The position numbers and the translations under genes were made by a program. Below are positions 17,096 to 25,271 of a stretch of DNA of 36,178 nucleotides, in pieces (within the stretch, counting starts at the first letter, position 1; the number at the start of each line of letters is the position of its first letter). Source of the stretch: Pseudomonadota bacterium (GTDB lineage: Bacteria; Pseudomonadota; Gammaproteobacteria; Burkholderiales; Rhodocyclaceae); the NCBI GenBank assembly GCA_018241725.1, contig JAFEDI010000071.1, positions 1-36,178 on the forward strand. Reading direction: 5' to 3'. The notes under the pieces are model-generated. The model made no database searches and had not been told where the DNA came from. It saw nothing but the letters and a program-made list of their open reading frames with translations.

Positions 17096-17710
17096 ATGCA
17101 TAGATTCACGCTTCGCCGTGCCATCGCAGGCCTCGGTCTGCTGGTTCTCGCCACGTTCAGCCATGCCGCCACCTACAACTTCCATCAGGCAGGTTACTCC
17201 AGCGGGGGCGAAGTGAGTGGCTACTTCAACGGAACGGATTTGAACGGCGACGGCTATATCAATGGCGCCAACGGGGAAATCGACGACTTTCAGCTGTCCT
17301 TCTCCGGCAATGCCGCGGTCAGTGCCTTCAACATCGATTACAACGATTTCCTGCAGACCCTGGCCATCGGCTGGGGGCTGGTCTACCGGCTCGGCTCGAC
17401 GACGATCGGCACCGAGCTGAATGGCTTCGCCGACGGCATGCTGCTGGTGTTCAACTTCGACAGCTTCGGCAATCCGCTGGATTCGATCTCGGCGGTGCCC
17501 ATCTCGAACGGCTTGTCCGCTCCAGCGACACCGGGCATGTTCGGCATCGCTGCGGTGGACATCTTCGGCACCGCCTCCGATAGCAACGGCAATCTGGACA
17601 TGGCCTTCGCGCCGATGACCCTGTCGTCGCTGAACGTGCCGGAGCCCGGCAGCCTGGCCCTGGTCGCATTGGGCGGCGCCGGCCTGCTGGTCCGGCGGCG
17701 GCGGAACTGA
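17096..17710 (+). CDS. PEP-CTERM sorting domain protein
   Basis: The product is 204 residues with a signal peptide (cut likely after SHAA25) and a C-terminal PEP-CTERM tag: VPEPGSLALVALGG (181-194), rest of the helix, then RRRR. Such proteins are processed by exosortase (EpsH) and tied to exopolysaccharide or surface structures. An acidic segment DLNGDGYINGANGEIDDF (48-65) resembles a calcium-binding loop. GGGGAA precedes the ATG. No exosortase or polysaccharide gene is in view, so it is unlinked to its machinery, as is common for this class. Confidence 0.88.
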   Translation: MHRFTLRRAIAGLGLLVLATFSHAATYNFHQAGYSSGGEVSGYFNGTDLNGDGYINGANGEIDDFQLSFSGNAAVSAFNIDYNDFLQTLAIGWGLVYRLGSTTIGTELNGFADGMLLVFNFDSFGNPLDSISAVPISNGLSAPATPGMFGIAAVDIFGTASDSNGNLDMAFAPMTLSSLNVPEPGSLALVALGGAGLLVRRRRN

Positions 17711-17716
17711 ACGATG

Positions 17717-17759
17717 CGGCGTGCAGCAAGGGGCTCCGCCGGCCTCTTGCCGCACGCCG
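17717..17759. terminator. Shared hairpin between convergent genes
   Basis: Two 17-base arms (17717-17733 and 17743-17759; outer part CGGCGTGC / GCACGCCG) pair with two mismatches around a 9-base loop. The hairpin sits between the PEP-CTERM stop and the binding-protein stop and would form in both transcripts. There is no T-tract. Confidence 0.5.
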
Positions 17760-17770
17760 ACGCGAAGGCT

Positions 17771-18850
17771 TTACTTCGGGATCGAGCCTTCCACGCCTTC
17801 CACGTAGAAATTCATCTTGCGCAGGTCCGGGTCGCCCATGGTCTTGGCGGCAGCCAGGATTTCCTTGCCATCCTGCCCCTTCAACGGGCCGGTGAAGGGA
17901 TGCAGCTTGCCGGCCTTGATCGCGTCGCGGCGCTCCTCGGCGAGCTTCTTCACGTCGGCCGGCACGGCCGGGCCGAAGGACTCGATGTTCACCGCCCCCT
18001 CCTTCACGCCCCACCAGATGTCGCCGGACTTCCAGGTGCCGTCGAGCACGTCGCCGACGGCCTTGGTGTAGATCACGTCCCAGTGCAGCACCGAGGCGGC
18101 CAGGTGGGCTTTGCCGCCGAACTTGGTCATGTCGGAATCCCAGCCGAAGGCCAGCACGCCCTTCTCCTGGGCCGCCTGCACGACGGCCGGCGAGTCGGTG
18201 TTCTGCATCAGCACATCGGAGCCCTGGGCGATCAGGGTCAGCGCGGCCTCGCGTTCCTTGCCCGGGTCGAACCAGCTGTTCACCCAGATCGCGCGGGTGG
18301 TGGCCTTCGGATTGACGCTGCGGGCGCCGAGGGTGAAGGCGTTGATGTTGCGGATCACTTCGGGGATGGGGATCGACGCCACCACGCCGAGCTTGCCGGT
18401 CTTGCTCATCTTGCCGGCCACCACGCCGAGCATGTAGGCACCTTCGTAGGTGCGCACGTCGTAGACGCCCAGGTTGGGGGCTGTCTTGTAGCCGGTGGCG
18501 TGCATGAACTTGGTGTTCGGGAAGGCCTTGGCGACCTTGACCTCCTGGTTCATGTAGCCGAAGGAGGTACCGAAGATGATCTTGTAGCCCTGCTGGGCCA
18601 GGTCGCGGAAGACGCGCTCGGCGTCGGCGGTCTCCGGTACGTTCTCGACAAAGGTGGTCTTCACCTTGTCGCCGAACTTGGCGTCCACGGCCTTGCGGCC
18701 CTGATCGTGGGAAAAGGTCCAGCCGTGGTCGCCGGTCGGGCCGATGTACACGAAACCGATTTTGGCGGGGTCGGCGGCGAAGGCCTGGCTGGTCAGCCCC
18801 AGTGTCACGAAGACACAGGTGGCGGCGGTCTTGAAGCGGGACAGGGACAT
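17771..18850 (-). CDS. BMP-family ABC transporter substrate-binding protein
   Basis: The product is 359 residues with a signal peptide (cut likely after QAFA25). The start of the mature protein, KIGFVYIGPTGDHGW, and the later NSWFDPGKE match the BMP/PnrA family of purine nucleoside binding proteins. It would capture nucleosides or purine bases in the periplasm and pass them to the permease/ATPase coded at 28646-32201, about 10 kb away on the other strand. The ATG at 18850 has GGAG nine bases upstream and starts the signal peptide. Deaminases and xanthine dehydrogenase around it support a purine ligand. Confidence 0.9.
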   Translation of the reverse strand: MSLSRFKTAATCVFVTLGLTSQAFAADPAKIGFVYIGPTGDHGWTFSHDQGRKAVDAKFGDKVKTTFVENVPETADAERVFRDLAQQGYKIIFGTSFGYMNQEVKVAKAFPNTKFMHATGYKTAPNLGVYDVRTYEGAYMLGVVAGKMSKTGKLGVVASIPIPEVIRNINAFTLGARSVNPKATTRAIWVNSWFDPGKEREAALTLIAQGSDVLMQNTDSPAVVQAAQEKGVLAFGWDSDMTKFGGKAHLAASVLHWDVIYTKAVGDVLDGTWKSGDIWWGVKEGAVNIESFGPAVPADVKKLAEERRDAIKAGKLHPFTGPLKGQDGKEILAAAKTMGDPDLRKMNFYVEGVEGSIPK

Positions 18851-19012
18851 GGGGGCAATCTCCGTGGGCAGGGTTGTGCGTCGTGGGAGCCACTGTAACA
18901 ACCGGACCACCGCGAACCCATCCCGGTTCCGTTATGACCGGTATATGGTTCGGCGCAGAAAGCGGACCGCTGCGGCGGCCATAATCCGGCCACCTTCAAG
19001 CGGAGCACGAGC

Positions 19013-19501
19013 ATGTCCTTTCCCACGTCCCAGGACGAACATTTCCTGCGTTACGCCATCGAGCTGTCCCGCCGGGTGCGCGACAGCGGCAAGCACCCCT
19101 TTGCCGCGCTGGTGGTGGCGGCCGACGGCAGCATCGTCGCCGAGGCCGGCAACGACTCCCTGCCCCCCGACGGCGACCCGACCCGCCACGCCGAACTGGT
19201 TGCCGCGGCGCTGGCGGCACGCCGTCTGCCGCCGGAAGAGCTGGCCAGGGCCACGCTGTATTCCAGCGCCGAACCCTGCGCGATGTGCGCCGGGGCGATC
19301 TACTGGTGCGGCATCGGCCGCGTGGTGTACGCGCTGTCGGAGCACGCGCTGCTCGGTCTCACCGGCGACCATCCGGAGAACCCGACCTTCTCGCTGCCGT
19401 GCCGCGAGGTCTTCGCCCGTGGCCAGCGCCGCATCGAGGTGCACGGGCCGTGGCTGGAAGCCGAGGCAGCCGCCCCCCACGCCGGCTTCTGGAAACGCTG
19501 A
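19013..19501 (+). CDS. CDA-fold nucleoside/guanine deaminase
   Basis: The product is 162 residues of the cytidine-deaminase superfamily. The zinc ligands and proton shuttle are H59-A60-E61 and P88-C89-A90-M91-C92. It belongs with the small nucleoside deaminases that include the Bacillus-type guanine deaminase. Divergence from the purine-binding protein gene suggests a purine or related base as substrate; cytosine derivatives or a tRNA wobble adenosine are less likely here. GGAG lies seven bases before the ATG. A second, unrelated guanine deaminase is coded at 34675, so the roles may differ. Confidence 0.85.
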   Translation: MSFPTSQDEHFLRYAIELSRRVRDSGKHPFAALVVAADGSIVAEAGNDSLPPDGDPTRHAELVAAALAARRLPPEELARATLYSSAEPCAMCAGAIYWCGIGRVVYALSEHALLGLTGDHPENPTFSLPCREVFARGQRRIEVHGPWLEAEAAAPHAGFWKR

Positions 19502-19596
19502 AGCCGGCCGCGGGGAATTTCAAGGAAACATCGGGCCACCCTGGGTTCCGTGCCCCTGCGGGGACAGACTGGGCACAGCCCTGACCCAGGAAGCGC

Positions 19597-21009
19597 TCAG
19601 GGCAGCCAGAACTTGGCCGGCTCGTCGATGCGCACGTCAGGCGCCGCGTTGTCGGTGAGGACGAAGTGCATGGGCTTCGAGCCGTGCTGGTTCTCCACCG
19701 CTTCTGGCGCGACCCGCACCGTGACCGTCACCGCCGTGCTGGCAGCGCCGGGCACAGTCACCTGCACCGGCGCCGCCAGGCGGATGCCGTCGATACCGGC
19801 CACGCCGACGGTGTAGCTGCGTGCGGTCTCGCTGGTGCTGATCAGCTGCAACTGGAAGACGTTCTCGATGCTGCCGTCGTCGGCCTCGCGGGCCATCACG
19901 CCACGGTCGCGCACCACGTCCACCTTCAGCGGCGGGCGGGTCAGCAGCGACCAGCCGGTGGCCACCGTCAGGGTCAGGAACACCGCCGAATAGATCAGCG
20001 TGCGCGGCCGGAAGGCGCGCTTCACGATGTCCTTGCGCACCAGACCTTCCTTCAGTGCGTTCTCCGTCGAGTAACGGATCAGGCCGCGCGGATAGTTCAT
20101 CTTGTCCATCACCTGGTCGCAGGCGTCGATGCACGCCGCGCAGCCGATGCATTCCACCTGCAGGCCGTTGCGGATGTCGATGCCGGTCGGACAGACCTGG
20201 ACGCAGATGCCGCAATCCACACAGTCGCCGAGGCCCTGCTTGCGCGGATCGGCCTTCTTCGAGCGGCTGCCGCGCGGGTCGCCGCGCTGCTCGTCGTAGG
20301 TGATGATCAGCGTGTCGGAGTCGAACATCACAAACTGGAAGCGGGCGTAGGGGCAGATGTACTTGCACATCTGCTCGCGCAGGAAGCCCGCGTTGCCATA
20401 GGTGGCCGCGCCGTAGAACAGCACCCAGAAGATCTCCGCGACGGTCATCGACGCAGTGAGCGCCTCGTGGCCGAGGTCCTGGATCGGCGTGAAGTAGCCG
20501 ACGAAGGTGAAGCCGGTCCATAGGGACAGGATCAGCCAGATCGCGTGCTTGGCCGTCTTGCGGCTGAACTTGGCGGCGCTCATCGGTGCCGCGTCGAGCT
20601 TCATGCGCTGCTGGCGATCACCCTCGATCTGCTTCTCGATCCACAGGAAGATCTCCGTATAGACCGTCTGCGGGCAGGTGTAGCCGCACCACAATCGCCC
20701 CGCCACCGCGGTGAACAGGAACAGGGCTAGCGCCGACAGCACCAGCAGCAGCGCCAGGTAGATGGTGTCCTGCGGCCACAGGACCAGGTCGAAGAGGTAG
20801 AAGCGACGGGCGTCCAGGTCGAACAGCACGGCCTGCCGGCCGTGCCACGGCAGCCAGCACAGGCCGTAGAAGATCAACTGGGTCAGGGCCACGAAGCCCC
20901 AGCGCCAGCGCTGGAAGAAACCCTGGATGGAACGGGGATAGACCTTCGGTTCCGCCTTGAACAGCGGCTGGATCGGGATGACGCGTTGGGGTTGGGGCTG
21001 ATCGGACAT
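19597..21009 (-). CDS. ccoG: CcoG (FixG-like) cbb3 oxidase assembly protein
   Basis: The product is 470 residues with several membrane helices (near 35-55, 82-104, 155-175, 188-205 and 335-355), conserved CGYTCPQTVYTE (108-119) and two 4Fe-4S ferredoxin motifs: C263/266/269/273 and C287/290/293/297. The C-terminal 120 residues form the periplasmic IG-like domain of the family. CcoG helps supply copper to cytochrome cbb3 oxidase by reducing Cu(II). The cco structural genes are not in the window. It is divergent from the nsrR-like gene with an NsrR-type box just before its start, which suggests control by nitric oxide. Confidence 0.93.
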   Translation of the reverse strand: MSDQPQPQRVIPIQPLFKAEPKVYPRSIQGFFQRWRWGFVALTQLIFYGLCWLPWHGRQAVLFDLDARRFYLFDLVLWPQDTIYLALLLVLSALALFLFTAVAGRLWCGYTCPQTVYTEIFLWIEKQIEGDRQQRMKLDAAPMSAAKFSRKTAKHAIWLILSLWTGFTFVGYFTPIQDLGHEALTASMTVAEIFWVLFYGAATYGNAGFLREQMCKYICPYARFQFVMFDSDTLIITYDEQRGDPRGSRSKKADPRKQGLGDCVDCGICVQVCPTGIDIRNGLQVECIGCAACIDACDQVMDKMNYPRGLIRYSTENALKEGLVRKDIVKRAFRPRTLIYSAVFLTLTVATGWSLLTRPPLKVDVVRDRGVMAREADDGSIENVFQLQLISTSETARSYTVGVAGIDGIRLAAPVQVTVPGAASTAVTVTVRVAPEAVENQHGSKPMHFVLTDNAAPDVRIDEPAKFWLP

Positions 21010-21030
21010 GAATATAACCGGCGCCTTATA

Positions 21031-21053
21031 AAGATGTATGTTTTGTACAACTT
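21031..21053. promoter_or_regulatory. NsrR-like operator between ccoG and nsrR
   Basis: Half-sites AAGATGTATGT (21031-21041) and TTGTACAACTT (21043-21053) form an 11-1-11 inverted repeat close to the NsrR consensus AAGATGYATTT. A further half-site, TACATCTT, lies at 21093-21100. It is 22 bases before ccoG and 72 before nsrR, so it may control both. Confidence 0.6.
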
Positions 21054-21124
21054 TATGCTAACAATCGGCTGGGTGATAATCAACATTCTGCGTACATCTT
21101 TTGAACTACCCGACGGAAACGCCG

Positions 21125-21589
21125 ATGCGACTGAGCACCTTTACCGACTACTGCCTGCGCACGCTGATGTACGTGGGCGCGGAACGCGAGCGCCTGGTGA
21201 CCATCGGGGAGATCGCGCAGGCCCATGGCATCTCCGAGAACCACCTGATGAAGGTGGCCCACCATCTGTCGCGCAGCGGCTTCATCGACACCCAGCGCGG
21301 CAAGGGCGGCGGCATGCGGCTGGCCCGCGATCCGGGCAAGATCGTCCTCGGCGACGTGATCCGCCAGACCGAGACTGACTTCGCGCTGGTCGAGTGCATG
21401 GGCGACGCGTCTTCCTGCCGCCTCGGCGGGGACTGCGAACTGCAGGGCATCCTGCAGGAAGCCCTCACAGCGCTACTCAAGGTGATGGATGGCTACACGC
21501 TGGCCGACCTCATCAAACACGGGCCGCGCGGCGAATGGCAGACGATCCGCCTGTTTCCGCCCGCAACCCCCGCCACCGGCGACGCCTGA
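21125..21589 (+). CDS. nsrR: Rrf2-family nitric oxide sensor, NsrR
   Basis: The product is 154 residues. The N-terminus MRLSTFTDYCLRTLMYV and the helix-turn-helix (IGEIAQAHGISENHLMKV) match NsrR. Three cysteines, C91, C98 and C104, are spaced as the iron-sulfur ligands of NsrR, which binds DNA until the cluster reacts with NO. The ATG at 21125 starts the conserved sequence; the frame is open eight codons further but without similarity. An NsrR-like box lies upstream. Confidence 0.88.
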   Translation: MRLSTFTDYCLRTLMYVGAERERLVTIGEIAQAHGISENHLMKVAHHLSRSGFIDTQRGKGGGMRLARDPGKIVLGDVIRQTETDFALVECMGDASSCRLGGDCELQGILQEALTALLKVMDGYTLADLIKHGPRGEWQTIRLFPPATPATGDA

Positions 21590-21696
21590 GGCCAGACGCA
21601 ACATCGGCGATCTCCGCCCTGCCTTGATACGGATCAAGGCTTGCGACGCAATACCCGATCAAATTACTCAACATTATCCCTCAGGAAGCACAACCA

Positions 21697-22791
21697 ATGC
21701 TCGGTTCGAAAACCCGGCGCGAACTGGCCGTCGCCCTCGCCGATAACGCCGCCCTCAAGGCCCAGAACCAGGCCCTGCGCGACGAACTGGCCGACCTGCA
21801 ACGACGTCTGGCCAATGCCGAGACGACTGGACAACAACTCGTCGCACGCCAGACCCTGCTCGACGGCGTGGTCGGGAACATCCCGCGTTTCGGCGAGTCC
21901 CTGGCTGGCATCCGCCAGTCCTTCGCCGGCCTGTCGGAGCAGCTCGGCGAAGACCGGGCCTCGGCACAGACCGCCGCCCGCGAGTCCGACGCCAACCGGA
22001 CTGCCTTCGAGAAGATCACCGGCAACCTGCGCACGATGTTCGAACGCATCCAGGCCGCCGGCCACAGCGTCGAGGGCTTATCCCAGCGGGCCACGGAAAT
22101 CGGCGGCATCGTCCGGTTGATCCGCGAGATCGCCGAACAGACCAACCTGCTGGCCCTCAACGCGGCCATCGAGGCGGCGCGGGCCGGTGAAGCCGGGCGC
22201 GGCTTCGCGGTAGTCGCCGACGAAGTGCGCAAACTCGCCGAACGAACCGCCAAGGCCACCACCGAGATTGGCGGCCTGGTCACCGGCATCCAGGCCGAAA
22301 CCGGTGAGGCCCGCAAGATCATGGAGATCGGCGCTGGCGACGCGGCCAGCCACGGTGCAGACAGCGAGGCGGCGATGCACAGCATGCAACGCCTGTTCGG
22401 CCTGTCCCGCCACATGCAGGACAGCATCGCCACCTCGTCGCAGCTGGCCAACGCCGAGCTGGCCAACATCGAGGAGCTGACCCTCAAGCTGGAGGTGTAC
22501 AAGGTGCTGCTGGGCCTCTCCGACCTGCAGCCGCGCGACCTGCCCGACGAGACCCAGTGCCGCCTCGGCCGCTGGTACTACGAAGGCGAAGGACGCACCG
22601 AGTTCTCGCGCCTGCCCGGTTACCGGGACATGGAAGCGCCACACAAGGCAGTGCACGACCACGCCCGCCGCGCCGTGGAACGCTATCGCAGCGGCGACTT
22701 CGGCGGCGCCCTCGACGCCCTCGGCCGCATGGAAGAAGCCAACCTGACCGTGATGGCCGGCATGGAGCGCATCCTGCGCGGGCGCGGCTGA
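21697..22791 (+). CDS. Soluble chemoreceptor with CZB zinc domain
   Basis: The product is 364 residues without membrane helices. An N-terminal coiled coil (about 8-45) leads to the chemoreceptor signalling tip ([20 protein letters not shown], 142-161). A C-terminal CZB domain follows, with [12 protein letters not shown] (288-299), LPGY and HKAVH (316-320). CZB domains bind zinc through three His and one Cys; C288, H316 and H320 are visible, but the first His position appears as LEVYK here, a variant. It should be a cytoplasmic receptor sensing zinc- or redox-linked signals. AGGA lies about ten bases before the ATG. Confidence 0.88.
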   Translation: MLGSKTRRELAVALADNAALKAQNQALRDELADLQRRLANAETTGQQLVARQTLLDGVVGNIPRFGESLAGIRQSFAGLSEQLGEDRASAQTAARESDANRTAFEKITGNLRTMFERIQAAGHSVEGLSQRATEIGGIVRLIREIAEQTNLLALNAAIEAARAGEAGRGFAVVADEVRKLAERTAKATTEIGGLVTGIQAETGEARKIMEIGAGDAASHGADSEAAMHSMQRLFGLSRHMQDSIATSSQLANAELANIEELTLKLEVYKVLLGLSDLQPRDLPDETQCRLGRWYYEGEGRTEFSRLPGYRDMEAPHKAVHDHARRAVERYRSGDFGGALDALGRMEEANLTVMAGMERILRGRG

Positions 22792-22801
22792 AACCCGCCG
22801 A

Positions 22802-23620
22802 TCAGTGCTCGACGGTCACCACGTGCGCCTGGATCTTGCCCTCCAGCGGTCCGGCGCCGAAACGGGCCCGCAGGGCCTCGGCGCTAACCCGCATGGCGAC
22901 CTCCAGCCTGGCCGGGTCGCGCGCATCGATCTCGTTGCGTAACGGCGTGCCCTGGCAGAAGGCCAGCGCCAGCGTTTCGGCCGACTCGGCGCGGCCGCGC
23001 TCGGCCCGGGTTTCGAAGTGAATCGGCGCAGTGAAGCCAGCCTGGCGAAGATCGTCCTCGATGCGCTGACGGTCGTGATAACCGTGCGGTGTCCGTGCCA
23101 TGAAACGCGGCGGATCGTCCGGAAACAGCGTGGCCAGCGCATCCGTCACGCAATCGGTGAATTCGTTGTCGACGAGCCGGTCCCAGACGCTGAAGATCAG
23201 CACGCCGCCGACCCGTAGCACCCGCCGGAGCTCGCCCAACGCTTGGGCCTTGTCCGCAAAGAACATCACCCCGAACTGGCAGACGACCGCATCGAAGGCG
23301 CCATCGCCAAAAGGCAAGTGGGCCGCGTCCGCCTGCTGCCAGGTCACCGGCCGCGGTGTGCCGACCTTGTCCGCCTCGTCGAGCATGGCCTGGTTCAGGT
23401 CGGTGGCAACGATGGCGACGTCGGCCGGCAGCGTTGCAGCCAGCGCCCGGGTCACCACCCCGGTCCCCGCCGCCACCTCCAGCACCCGCGCCAGGTCGCG
23501 CCCGCGCAGACGGCCGGCCAGGTCCTCCGCGTAAGGAGCAAAAATCGTCGGCACCATGTAGGTCTGGTACAGGTGCGGAATCGAACCGGCAAACTGCTTG
23601 TCCAACGCAGGATTGAGCAT
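22802..23620 (-). CDS. Class I SAM-dependent methyltransferase
   Basis: The product is 272 residues. Motif I VLEVAAGTGVVT (47-58), an acidic residue at the end of strand 2 (VATDLN), DAAHLPFGDGAFDAVVCQF and LRVGG define a UbiE/COQ5-type methyltransferase fold. The acceptor is unknown. The ATG at 23620 was chosen for its GGAG eight bases upstream; earlier ATGs in frame lack one. It converges on the chemoreceptor gene (10-base gap) and is divergent from xdhA. No link to purine metabolism is evident. Confidence 0.82.
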   Translation of the reverse strand: MLNPALDKQFAGSIPHLYQTYMVPTIFAPYAEDLAGRLRGRDLARVLEVAAGTGVVTRALAATLPADVAIVATDLNQAMLDEADKVGTPRPVTWQQADAAHLPFGDGAFDAVVCQFGVMFFADKAQALGELRRVLRVGGVLIFSVWDRLVDNEFTDCVTDALATLFPDDPPRFMARTPHGYHDRQRIEDDLRQAGFTAPIHFETRAERGRAESAETLALAFCQGTPLRNEIDARDPARLEVAMRVSAEALRARFGAGPLEGKIQAHVVTVEH

Positions 23621-23798
23621 GATCCACTCTCCAGCCATACAACAGCTTTTGACCGGCCGGGGCACCCAGGGGTTCGGAGCACCTGCGCGCTCATTCAGCT
23701 TTGCCCATATTCCTTATACGCCGGCACCGGCAGCAGGGCAGCGCGCCATGTGTTAACTTGAAATCATCCCGGCACGCCGGCATGCATGAGTCAGCACC

Positions 23799-25271
23799 AT
23801 GAGCGAACGTCCCATCCAGTTCTACTTCCGCGGCGAGATCCGGCAGATCGCCGATGCGCCACCGACGCGTACGGTACTGCAGTTCCTGCGCGAGGACGCC
23901 CACGCCACCGGCACCAAGGAAGGCTGCGCGGAAGGGGACTGCGGCGCCTGTACGGTGGTGATCGGCGAGAATGTCGGCAGCGAACTGCAATTGCGCGCCG
24001 TAAATGCGTGCATCCAGTTTCTGCCTACCCTCGACGGCAAAGCCTTGTTCACCGTCGAAGACCTGGCCGGAATCAACGGCCTCGGCATTACCGGCCTGCT
24101 ACATCCGGTCCAGCAGGCGCTGGTGGATACCCACGCGTCCCAGTGCGGCTTCTGCACGCCGGGCTTCGCGATGTCCTTGTTCGCCCTTTACGAGAACAAC
24201 CCGGAATGCCCGGACAGGGCCGCCGTCTGCGACGCACTGTCCGGCAACCTGTGTCGCTGTACTGGCTACCGGCCCATCGTTGACGCCGTACCGGCCGCCT
24301 ACGAGCAGCCCCGCGTCGGCCTCGACCGGCCGGCGATCCTCGCGGCACTGGCGCCCTTGGCCGTATTACCGCCCCTCGATTACCGCGCCGCCAGCCAGCG
24401 TTTCCTCGCCCCGCGCAGCCTGCCCGAGCTGGCCGAAGCCCGTCTCGCCGCACCCGACGCACGCCTGCTGGCCGGCGGGACCGACATCGGCCTGTGGGTC
24501 ACCAAGCAGCTGCGCGAGCTCGGCGACCTGATCTACGCGGGCGCCGTGCCCGAGCTGAGGGCGATCCGCACCGACGCTGATGGCCTCTTTATCGGCGCCG
24601 GTGCCAGCCTCACCGACGCCTTCGACGCCCTCAGCGCCTTCGAACCGGCGTGGACCGAACTGGCCCGCCGCTTTGCCTCCACTCCGGTACGCAACGCCGG
24701 CACCCTCGGCGGTAACGTGGCCAACGGTTCGCCGATCGGCGACTCGATGCCCGGCCTCATCGCGATGGGCACGCAGATCGTGCTACAGCGGGGCGAACGG
24801 GTGCGCCAACTGCCCCTCGAGGACTTCTACCTGGCCTACCAGAAGACCGCCCTGGAAGCCGGCGAATTCGTGCAGGCGCTGCACATCCCGCCCCAGCCGG
24901 CGGAGCGCCGCTTCCGCACCTGGAAGATCTCCAAGCGCGTCGACCAGGACATCTCGGCGGTGTGCGGCGCCTTTGCGCTGAGCGTCGTAGACGGCGTCGT
25001 CACCGAAGCCCGCATCGCCTTCGGTGGCGTGGCCGCCACCCCACAGCGGGCCCGCACCACCGAGAAGTTCCTGACCGGCAAGCTGTGGGGCCAGACCACC
25101 GTGGACACCGCCGCCGACGTGCTCGCCAACGAATACACCCCCCTCGACGACATGCGCGCCTCGGCCACCTACCGCCGCCAGGTGGCCGGCGGCCTGCTGC
25201 ACCGCTTTTGGCTGGAAGGCACCGCGGGCACGGCACCGACATGCCTGGCCGAACTTGAGGTGCTGCCATGA
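23799..25271 (+). CDS. xdhA: Xanthine dehydrogenase small subunit (2Fe-2S/FAD)
   Basis: The product is 490 residues. The first 2Fe-2S cluster is held by C43, C48, C51 and C71 and the second by C116, C119, C152 and C154. A FAD-binding domain (about 190-365; NAGTLGGNVANGSPIGD) and the C-terminal flavoprotein domain follow. It carries electrons from the molybdenum site to NAD+. The stop overlaps the xdhB start as ATGA. The ribosome site at the chosen ATG is poor, but homology starts there. XdhABC would turn hypoxanthine and xanthine into urate. Confidence 0.95.
   Translation: MSERPIQFYFRGEIRQIADAPPTRTVLQFLREDAHATGTKEGCAEGDCGACTVVIGENVGSELQLRAVNACIQFLPTLDGKALFTVEDLAGINGLGITGLLHPVQQALVDTHASQCGFCTPGFAMSLFALYENNPECPDRAAVCDALSGNLCRCTGYRPIVDAVPAAYEQPRVGLDRPAILAALAPLAVLPPLDYRAASQRFLAPRSLPELAEARLAAPDARLLAGGTDIGLWVTKQLRELGDLIYAGAVPELRAIRTDADGLFIGAGASLTDAFDALSAFEPAWTELARRFASTPVRNAGTLGGNVANGSPIGDSMPGLIAMGTQIVLQRGERVRQLPLEDFYLAYQKTALEAGEFVQALHIPPQPAERRFRTWKISKRVDQDISAVCGAFALSVVDGVVTEARIAFGGVAATPQRARTTEKFLTGKLWGQTTVDTAADVLANEYTPLDDMRASATYRRQVAGGLLHRFWLEGTAGTAPTCLAELEVLP

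Noticed and set aside
23621-23798. Purine riboswitch before xdhA
   Set aside because: No purine-aptamer pattern of three-way junction with conserved loops was seen; only short GC dyads are present.
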